64,000 nt of DNA, taken from RFSX01 sp964591455. Lineage in GTDB: Bacteria; Bacteroidota; Bacteroidia; Chitinophagales; Saprospiraceae. Positions 16,846 to 26,400 of this stretch are shown here, in pieces. Within the stretch, counting starts at the first letter, position 1. Every line of letters starts with the position of its first letter. The notes below the pieces were generated by a model. The model was not told the origin of the DNA. It worked only from the letters and a program-made list of their open reading frames with translations, and ran no database searches. Location of the stretch: NCBI GenBank assembly GCA_964591455.1, contig CAZQDZ010000015.1:1-64000 (forward strand), written 5' to 3'. The position numbers and the translations under genes are program-made.

Positions 16846-19308
16846 ATGATTAAAAGACAAGCAATCATTTTTACTATTTTATTATTCTCAAGTATTTTGT
16901 GCCAGGCTCAGCATTCTATTACAGGTAAAGTCAAAAATGCCAATAATGAGAAATTACAAGGCGCTTCGGTATTCGTCGTAGGCTCAGAATCTCTAGCCAC
17001 AGTTACTGACTATTCAGGAAGATACCTGTTAGAGGACATTCCACCAGGTGATGTCACGGTCAAGGTTACCTACCTTGGATATGCTGACCAGACTTTTTCT
17101 TTGACTTTAGAAAGGGACGAACTCGTAGATGTAGACATGCAGCAGGGTTTGTTCCAATTAGAGAACATTGAAGTAGTAGCCAACAAACTGGAAAGAAAAT
17201 CACCTTATGCTTATGGTGATTACAACAAGGAACAAATCCGATTTAAAAACATGGCACAAGATGTTCCTTTTCTAGTAGAGCACACACCGTCTGTGGTGGT
17301 AACCTCGGACGCAGGTGCCGGAATAGGATACACAGGTATGCGTATCCGTGGGTCTGATGCTACACGTATCAATGTGACTATTAATGGCGTTCCGCTTAAT
17401 GATTCTGAGAGCCACAATGTCTTCTGGGTAGACTTGCCCGATTTTGGATCTTCTGTGGATAGAATCCAAGTACAAAGAGGCGTTGGCCCTTCTACTAATG
17501 GAAGTGGCGCATTTGGAGGGTCTGTTAGCTTGAATACAAACTACATCAGCCAGAATCCTTTTGTAAGAGGTGATTTTACAATCGGTTCTTTTGGCACAAT
17601 GAAGCAAAGTGTGACCTTGAATACTGGCCTGATGAATAACAGATATATCATAGAAGGCAGATATTCTAGAATTGATTCTGACGGATTCATAGACAGAGCC
17701 GCTTCTGATTTAGATTCATGGTATATTTCAGCAGCAAGAGTTTCTGAGAAAAGCTCTATAAAAATAAATGCCTTTTCTGGGAATGAAAGGACATTTCAGG
17801 CATGGAATGGTGTGCCGGAAGCTCGTTTTGATGGAGATTTAGATGCACTATTAGTTCACTTTGGGAATAACTCGAATGGTGATTATAATACTGTCCAGGA
17901 TAGCATAAATTTATTTTCTTCAGGTGATTCATTCAATGCATACACCTATGAAGATCAGGTAGATGATTATCGCCAGACGCATATCCAATTATTTGCCAAT
18001 TCTCAGCTGAGTGAGTCGGTTAAGCTGAATCTAACTGGGCATTATACCAAAGGGAGAGGTTTCTTTGAGCAATTCAGATTTCAAGATTCATTATCAGATT
18101 ATTTTCCAGACGACCCTGAGCTAAATCAATTGGTCAGTAACTTAGTCAGAAGGAGATGGTTGGATAATGATTTTATAGGTGGGATAGCTAACATAGAATA
18201 TCAGCCAAGTTCTGATTTAGTGCTCACCCTAGGTGGCGCATTTAATACCTATCTCGGTGATCACTTCGGTAATGTCATCAATATAGAAGAGGCTCCTTTG
18301 CCTGAGGACGATGAGTATTATAGAAGCGATGCCACTAAGAATGAATTCAATTCTTATTTTAAAGTTGATTATCAGCTGACGCCGAAGTTAGCCGTATTTG
18401 GTGATGCGCAGTTTAGGTCTATCGATTATAAGACTGCAGGGTTAGATAGTGATCGATCATTAATTGCAGGTAGAGACTCCGGTATAGATACCAGTTATAC
18501 CTTTATTAATCCCAAAGTGGGCTTGAGCTTTGATTTGACGCCGCATAGTAAAGTATATGCCTCCTATGCAGCTGCTCAGCGTGAACCTGTACGATCGGAT
18601 TTCTTAGACGCGATAGGCACGAGAGTACCTGATGCGGAACAATTGCATGACTTTGAGTTTGGATATAAAGCCGTTAAACCTGACCATACTTTTCAAGCCA
18701 ATTTTTATTACATGCTTTACAATGATCAGCTGGTAGTGACAGGTGCGGTGAACGATGTTGGTGCACCAGTAAGGACAAATGTAGATAACTCAGTCCGCCT
18801 TGGAGCGGAGCTATCAGGTAGCCTCCTCATTTATGATTTATTGACCTGGGAGCCAAATGTCACTTTTAGTAGTAATAAGATTTCAGAGTTTGTAGAAGAG
18901 ATAGGAGACTTCGATAATGGCGGTGTTCAAGAGACTTTGTTTACAGATACCGACATCGCTTTTTCTCCTTCTGTGATTGCGGGCAGTAAATTCACTTACC
19001 ATATCTTACCTAATTTTGATGCCAGCCTGTTGTCCAAATACGTAGGTCGTCAGTTTCTAGATAACACAAGTAATGAAAATAGATCACTGGACCCTTATTT
19101 TGTAAATGATTTTCATCTACGATATAGGATAGAAACAGAGTTGGTCCAAGAAATTGAATTCAAATTATTAGTGAATAATATTCTCAATACTCGGTATGCT
19201 TCTAACGGATATACCTATAGTTACATATTTGGTGGCTTGATAACAGAGAATTATGTATATCCGCAGGCAGGAACCAATTTCCTTTTGAGTGCAAGTATTA
19301 TGTTTTAG
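16846..19308 (+). CDS. TonB-dependent outer-membrane receptor, predicted thiamine transporter
   Basis: An 820-residue receptor for energised uptake across the outer membrane. A signal peptide (1-21, ending CQA) is followed by a carboxypeptidase-regulatory-like domain (ITGKVKNANNEKLQGASVF to about residue 100), the plug (MRIRGSDATRINVTINGVPL; DRIQVQRGVGPSTNGSGAFGG) and a 22-strand-type barrel ending in an aromatic strand with final phenylalanine (LSASIMF). The TPP riboswitch in its leader makes thiamine or a thiamine precursor the best-supported substrate. The adjacent PnuC-like transporter could complete the route across the inner membrane. No SusD partner is present, which fits a vitamin rather than a glycan receptor. 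Confidence 0.93.
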   Translation: MIKRQAIIFTILLFSSILCQAQHSITGKVKNANNEKLQGASVFVVGSESLATVTDYSGRYLLEDIPPGDVTVKVTYLGYADQTFSLTLERDELVDVDMQQGLFQLENIEVVANKLERKSPYAYGDYNKEQIRFKNMAQDVPFLVEHTPSVVVTSDAGAGIGYTGMRIRGSDATRINVTINGVPLNDSESHNVFWVDLPDFGSSVDRIQVQRGVGPSTNGSGAFGGSVSLNTNYISQNPFVRGDFTIGSFGTMKQSVTLNTGLMNNRYIIEGRYSRIDSDGFIDRAASDLDSWYISAARVSEKSSIKINAFSGNERTFQAWNGVPEARFDGDLDALLVHFGNNSNGDYNTVQDSINLFSSGDSFNAYTYEDQVDDYRQTHIQLFANSQLSESVKLNLTGHYTKGRGFFEQFRFQDSLSDYFPDDPELNQLVSNLVRRRWLDNDFIGGIANIEYQPSSDLVLTLGGAFNTYLGDHFGNVINIEEAPLPEDDEYYRSDATKNEFNSYFKVDYQLTPKLAVFGDAQFRSIDYKTAGLDSDRSLIAGRDSGIDTSYTFINPKVGLSFDLTPHSKVYASYAAAQREPVRSDFLDAIGTRVPDAEQLHDFEFGYKAVKPDHTFQANFYYMLYNDQLVVTGAVNDVGAPVRTNVDNSVRLGAELSGSLLIYDLLTWEPNVTFSSNKISEFVEEIGDFDNGGVQETLFTDTDIAFSPSVIAGSKFTYHILPNFDASLLSKYVGRQFLDNTSNENRSLDPYFVNDFHLRYRIETELVQEIEFKLLVNNILNTRYASNGYTYSYIFGGLITENYVYPQAGTNFLLSASIMF

Positions 19309-19340
19309 ATTAAAACCTAACCAACCTATAAAATAAAAAA

Positions 19341-19374
19341 AAACCTACTGGAAAATTTCCAGTAGGTTTTTTTT
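19341..19374. terminator. Bidirectional intrinsic terminator
   Basis: A near-perfect 14-bp inverted repeat (AAACCTACTGGAAA / TTTCCAGTAGGTTT) flanked by an A-tract on the left and a T-tract on the right. It lies between the convergent receptor gene and the outer-membrane protein gene and can serve both. Confidence 0.92.
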
Positions 19375-19393
19375 AATCCGTCCCATCTTATAT

Positions 19394-20011
19394 TTAGAAA
19401 TTATATAAGAATGAGATGTTATATTCTATTAGGGTATATAAGTCACTTGCTTCTACACCAGCGAAAAAAGGATTATCTATTTGTCGATCATTGACTAATA
19501 GCAATGCTTCGAATCCAAATCGCCATTGACCAAAGCCCTGCACATATCCACCCCCTACCATAGGAAATGTAAAGTTGATTCTGTCTGCATTGTCAAATCC
19601 TGTATCAAAAGAATAAAAATTGAATTCTCCTTTTAGATAGAAAGATTCTCCAAGTTTGACTCTCGCATAGGGAAAGAGTGCATAGCTAAAAGAGCTGAAA
19701 TCATTAGGACCAAAATTATTGACGAATTGATATAGGAATTTTCCTCCTCCTCCAATTGTGACAATGTCTACAGGCTTGTAACCTGCACCTGCTTTCGCTG
19801 AAAGAGAAAAGCCGCCATTAAATCCTAAAGTTCCTACAAAGATGTCATAAGCAATATTATCCTTGAATGAACTAACATCTTCTGTTCCACGGTCTCTGTC
19901 TCTGTCACTAGTGGTCCGACTTCTTGATGATCTTCTCTGCGAGAAACTCTCACTCACGAAACTGAGCATAAAGAGTCCCATCAGAAATATTATGATATGC
20001 TTCCTTTCCAT
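19394..20011 (-). CDS. Predicted outer-membrane beta-barrel protein
   Basis: A 205-residue exported protein of no named family. The chosen ATG (20009-20011) gives a signal peptide (MERKHIIIFLMGLFMLSF to about residue 24, SFSQ); an upstream in-frame start would add 35 residues with no such signal. The mature N-terminus is Arg/Ser/Asp-rich (RRSSRSRTTSDRDRDRG), then alternating hydrophobic and glycine-rich strands (GFNGGFSLSAKAGAGYKP, MVGGGYVQGFGQWRFGFEALL) and a terminal aromatic strand ending in Phe (NISFLYNF). This fits a small OmpA/OmpW-like eight-stranded barrel. It stands alone, sharing a bidirectional terminator with the TonB receptor. Confidence 0.8.
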   Translation of the reverse strand: MERKHIIIFLMGLFMLSFVSESFSQRRSSRSRTTSDRDRDRGTEDVSSFKDNIAYDIFVGTLGFNGGFSLSAKAGAGYKPVDIVTIGGGGKFLYQFVNNFGPNDFSSFSYALFPYARVKLGESFYLKGEFNFYSFDTGFDNADRINFTFPMVGGGYVQGFGQWRFGFEALLLVNDRQIDNPFFAGVEASDLYTLIEYNISFLYNF

Positions 20012-20442
20012 ATTCTTAACTTTTATTGTCCTTAAATCTGAGATAAACAGTTCTTCAAAATTGATTCCACCACAATATATTACAATTAAGTCTTTGCGCG
20101 CATACAAAAAGACCAACTTGCAAAAAATGGGTGTTCGCTAAAGATGATCTCTTACGATAGTCTAATATCTGCGCAAATAACTTAAGTATCTAACTAGGAA
20201 TCAGATAATATATTTATTACATGATATTATTTAGTAATGTATAACGTACAGATTATCAATAGTGCTTATCTCCAAAGTACTGCTTTTACAAGACATTGAT
20301 TAGATTGGTTCATCCACAGACTCATAAACAAATGATATTTCTATATTTTCGGGGATTACAAAATTACTAACTAGAGCCAATCTTTGTTGTAAAGAATGTT
20401 ATTTGGCTTTCAGGATTTTGTGCAAATCAAATCAGAAATGCA
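20012..20442. other. Divergent intergenic region, 431 bp
   Basis: An AT-rich gap between the outer-membrane protein gene (minus) and the first giant T9SS gene (plus). No convincing coding sequence, RNA gene, inverted repeat or perfect TAnnTTTG element was found near either start. It must contain the promoters of both genes. Confidence 0.6.
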
Positions 20443-23400
20443 ATGAAATATTTTTACTCCTTTCTACTGACGTGCGGATGTCTATTTTCTATTTCAGCAC
20501 TTCAGTCTCAAGAGCTGACATGTGCGGATGCTGAATCAAATGTTTCTTCAGAAGATTGTTTTTCTTCTATTTCCGAAAGCGGTGCGCCAGGTGATGGCAC
20601 GCCAGATGCAGAATTGACCAATTGCCTCAGTGGTGCGGACGTCGTGTGGTTTGCCTACCAGTTTGGTTCGGATGTACTCATGTTTGAATTTGATGGAGGA
20701 GGTAACGCAGCTCTATTCGAAGGCGCTGACTGTGGTTCTTTAGTAGAGTTAGAATGTGGTGGCGTTTTGACCGTGCCCAATGATCCGAGTTTGACTTATT
20801 TCATTGCGGTTGAAGATGGAGAAGATTTTGATATCAATCCGATTACACAACCTTCCAATGAGAATTGTAATAATGCCACAAATTTGAGTGGATCCTTGAA
20901 TGATGAGAATAATGGCTGTGCATCACCGCCAGACGGCAGTTGTGGAGGCATGCATTCTGTTTGGTATGAAATAGATGTAAATACTGATGGGACAACGCTG
21001 ACGGTAGAAATAACTGGCGGGACTATCTCTAATGCTGAAATAAATATTTATGATGACTGTGCTGGACTACAAGAGGTAGCTACTTCAGGCGCATGTACAG
21101 ATGTGGTAGAAGCAGACTGCCTTGCAGCAGCTACCTATCTCGTTGAGGTATCCAGTGATATTCCTGGAACTTTCGATATAGAAGAAAACCAAGTCCCTAC
21201 AGGACCAACGGAAGATATATGTGATGGCGCACTGACGTTAGGATCAGGTCTTCTCTTGTGTGGAGATTTGGAATCTGGATCACCAGCTTCTAATGCTTGT
21301 CCAGATACAGAAGCCTCGGGCTGTTTAGTAGGCATAGAAGGCATTTGGTATACATTTATGACTGACCCATCACTTCCTGAATTTACAGTCACTGGAGATT
21401 TCGAACTTTTTGAAGGTTCTGATTGCCAAAGTCTTTCTTTCTTAGGTGATTGTAACAGCGGACCCTTGACTATAGCAGCAGATGACTCAGAGACCTATTG
21501 GGTGCTCATGGATAATAATAATTCATTTACAGTAGAGACACCTATCCCGCCAGACAATACAACCTGTAATGATGCGACATTGGAACTGGATTCAGCGCCT
21601 AATGTTTTCTCTAACTGCTGTTCTCCTAACGGCGAGATATGGTATATACTAAATGCGGATGGAGATGCACGTTTAGTCTCAGCGACTAATATCTCTGTGG
21701 GCTCATCATTACAAATCGATATCTTCGATAATGATTGTTCTACTGTTCTCTTTAGCGCTACAGGTGATTTTACCGATGAAGCCATTCCGAGTTGTGGTGG
21801 AGCACCTAGATTCGTGAGAATCATGTCAGATCTGGATGACTGTGGAGAAGTAGAATTAACAGCCACTTTCGAGACCAACGTTTGTCCATTTTTTAATGAA
21901 TCATGCGATCAGGCGGAACCTTTAAGTCCCGTTACCGGGGCTCCAGCTGACTGTGCATCCACTTGTAATCTATATTTCTGTGATAGCGATTGTGGAGAGC
22001 AAGGGGTGTGGTTTAGCGTATTTACAGATGTAGATGCATCAGAAATGACAATATCTATAGATGCAGCCTCCTCTGATTTTGAGCCAGTAGTACAGGTGCT
22101 TCAGGGGGATTGTTCTGGTGGAGGGCAGCAAGGTGTCTTACTAGGGTGTACTGATGGAGATGAGTTTACCTTAGCGGTCAATGGAAATGTAAGCTACTTT
22201 ATAGAGGTGTCTAATGCAGCAGGGACGGGTGTGCCTGGCGATTTTGACTTTTGTGTGGCCACTAATGTAGCCTCTGCACAGTGTGCAGATGGTGTTCTAG
22301 TATCTACAAGGATAGAAAACGATGGACCAGATGAAGGACCCTTTTGTGCTGGGGAGAAAGTGCAGTTTGATTATACAGCAACCTTTACGGCGGATCCTCT
22401 AGGTGTAGGAAATAATTGTCAGTGGTTACAAGGTATTATTCCTTCTATAGGTCCTGGATGGGACCTGGTAGCTTGCGACCTAGAATCTCAGAATATAGGT
22501 GGCCAATGGACATTTTTCCCTGAAGGAGATGTACTCTCCCAAGTCAATAGTGCTGCATTGGGACTACAACCTAGTCCACATGGAGGTAATGAGTTAGTAT
22601 TTGGTCCGGGTGGATTAGCAATAGGAGATGCGATACCACAAGGATGGTTTTGGACCTCAAATGGTGGAGCAGGTTGTACTAACAATGGTGGTCCTAATAC
22701 CATGTGGGGTATTCCTCAAGGCTGTGGCTCTACAGCAGACTATAGTATCACCTTCGTCTTACAAGTACGCGATGATATAGATTTAGCTCAGTGCTTGGAT
22801 CCTGAGTATATGAAAGTGCATGTCTTTACCATGGCAGATGGTATGACAGGCTGCTGGGTCAATAATGCCTGCAGTGAAGATGCACCAGCAATAGAAAACT
22901 ACCAAGTAGCCTGTGATGGACTCCCTGAGGTATGTGATGAAGTAGAATTGCAGATTTGCTCTGGAGATATGCTTAATATTCCCTTAGAGATATGCGATGG
23001 CAGAGATGCTGAAATTATAGTAATGATTTCTGAAGACAGCAGCACAGATATAGACGGTATGGAGGAAGATAATTTCTCTAGCTCTGGCAGTATAACTGAT
23101 GAATTAGAAAATACCTCATGCAGTATCCAAGATGCCATCTATGAGATATATGCTATAGATGATGAGACAGGATGTAGAGGACCTGCGATAGAAATTAAGG
23201 TCACAGTATTCCCAGAATTGCAAATAGTATTTGATCAAAGAGATGGAGAATTATTTTGTCCTGGTGAAAATCTAAAGCTAGGTACAGAGAATATGTGTGG
23301 TACGCCTCCTTATACCTATTTATGGGATATAGACGTGACGACCGAATGTATAGATTTACCTCATGAGCCATTTCTGCCACCTGGAGATCAGCGGGTGTCA

Positions 23401-26400
23401 GTTATCGTAAGCGATGACAATGGCTGTACTGCAGAATTGGATTTTGAATATGAAACTTCTCAGCAGTTAAGATTAGATATATCTGGACCTACAAGCGTAT
23501 GTGTAGGAGATGGACCTGATAATCCAACATATTGTGTTAGACATGAAGTGCCCGTCTTCGATTTGGATTATGACTGGATAGCGTCACCATCCACTGGACT
23601 CAATTTTGATGTGTCTAGCGGTGATACGTGTATCGTTGTAATGGATGAGTTATCTACGCCTGGCACTTATGATATGTCGGTATTCGTTACTGACGAATTA
23701 TCTTGTGTCTATGATACAACCTTCCAGATTATAGTAGATAATGGACCAGCACTTTCGTTGACTTCTGGACAATGCACAGGAACTGAAATCTTGTTGATTG
23801 GTGAAAATACCAACACTAATGTGATGGCTACCAATATGCATATAGTCCAAATAGATACTACTGTTGTGCCTAATCAAATAGATACGCTTATAGGACCCTT
23901 GCAGACTGATTCTTTAGCGGTCTCTATCACTGACTTTAGTGGCTTGTTTGAGTTGAGAGGGGCCTCCAGTGGAGGATGTTTATCTTCAGTGCCACTTATT
24001 TTACCTCCACAACCTGCGCCAGATGTCTTTGTTTCACCTCCTAGTATATGTGCTGGTGGGACAGTGACCTTGACATTAAATAATCCTGGAAACTTCGCCA
24101 GTTTTGTATGGACGGCAGGCTCGATGACCTTTAATACAGCTATGATTTCTGATACACCAGTTGCTAATACAATCTATACTTTTGTTGGTACAGATTTCAC
24201 TGGTTGTGAGATTATAGAATCACATGAGGTAACAGTTAATCCAGATCCTATGGTTGATATTACCGGTTCCAGTACAGTATGTAATGGTGGTGCGACTGAT
24301 TTGATTGCCAATGTAACAGGAGCTACATCGGCAGTTACTTATTTATGGTCAGATGGCTCCATTACACAAATCATCTCAGTCTCTCCTGCATCAACGACGA
24401 CTTACATTGTTACTGTGACTGATGCAGTTGGTTGCTCGGATACAGCGACCTTTGATGTGTCACTAGCTAATCAATTGACACCAGTGGCTTCAGCGCCTAG
24501 CTTCTGTGAAGGAGAGATGACGACGATAAGCACAGGTGCTTTCGATTCATACATGTGGACAGATCCATCCAATGCCGCCATCCCAGGCGCTGGCCAAACT
24601 CTCGATGTCACTATCCCAGGCACTTACTCCCTGACGGTAACAGATGTAACAGGCTGCACAGGAACGACGACTGTAGAGGTTGTAGAAGTTAGCAGACTGC
24701 CTAATGCCTTGAGTGAATCCTCAGCGACACTTTGTAATGATACAGGAGGGACGGATTCTACCAGTATAAATCTGGACGCCATTGTAGAGCCTGGCATCCA
24801 AGGCTTTTGGACAGATGACAATAATAATAATATCAGCGCGACTTCAAATGATTTTTCAGTTGTTGGCTTACCAGCAGGCACCTATGAATTCTCTTTTGTT
24901 ACTGAAAATGCGACGGACCCATGTCCTAATGAGACAGTACCATTCCAATTGATTGTAAATGACTGTGGCTGCCCTAGTGTTGCTGTGGGTAACTTAACAG
25001 ATTATTGCGCCTCTGATAACAACATAGCTTTTGATCTGAGCCAAATTCAGTTTACTACTGAAATGGGAGAGTGGAATATAGATAGACCAGGAGATATCGA
25101 TATCACTGGAGACCAGATTCTAGTAGATGCGACTACCGCACCAGGTACTTATACTTTGGTGTATACGCTGACAACAACACCACCTTCGCCTTGTTCAGCG
25201 TCATCTGTGCCTATAACCTTTGACGTATTCCAGCAACCATTTGCAACAGTAGAAAGTGATGTCAGTTCATGTAATTCAGGTGCTACTGGAGAACCAACAG
25301 ATTTAGACTTAAATGCACAAATTACGGCAGGAGATAATACTGGGACCTGGTCCCATAATGGGGCAGGACCACCGATAAATGGTACGATAGTAGATTTCGA
25401 TGGTGTGGTTTTGGGAGATTACATATATGAGTATACGTTAGATGTAGAACCAGGGTCACCATGTATGCCATTGCAGTTAATGACTACAATACGTGTTATA
25501 GATTGTAACTGTCCTGATATCTCTATCATGCCATTGGACGATCTCTGTACATCAGGAACGACAATTAATCTAAATACCTTCCTTAACAATCCTGATAACC
25601 AAGCTGGGACATGGTCGGTCAATGATCCTAACGGTACAGCAGTGTCTGGAAACGCATTGATAGGTGACCGCTTCCAATCGGATAACTTGGAAGCAGGGAC
25701 GTATACAGCCACCTATTCTCTAATTATGCCAATAGCAGGTTGTGATATGATAAATACAGTAACCCAAGACATCGTTATAAATGACGAACCAGAAGCCACG
25801 CTTGCTGCAGCAACTATGAATGTTTGTAATGCAGATGACGATATGAATAGCTTACCATTCGTAGTAGACCTAGACACCTTATTGGTTTCAGGTTCTGGAG
25901 ATTGGTCAGTTGGGGCTTCATTCCCTGGGTCTTTTGATGAAGATGAAAATATTGTAGACTTCACAGGTGTACCTCCTAACACTTACGAAATAGTATTCAC
26001 GACGGACGATGCACTGGCACCATGTGATGAGGTAGATATACCTCTAGAAATAAATGTGGCCGCATGTGGCTGCCCAATGTTCTTATTTACGACACCAGAC
26101 GAATTCTGTACGACAGATGGCCGGATAGATCTAGACCAGTTTATAACCAATATAGATGATTTGCCAGATGGAGAATGGGTTATAGTTTCAGGTTCTTCTG
26201 ATCCTAACCTTGATGGATCTGAAGTTAACCTTACGAATTATGTTACCGGTCCATATGAGTACCAGTATAGATTAGGAATGATTCCGATGGGTTGTAATAT
26301 TAGAACCCTCAATATTGTAATCAATGTAATAGAATCAGTAGAAGTGATCATTGAACCTATTGTGAGCCCATGTAATGTTGTCCAAAATGATGGCAGTCAT

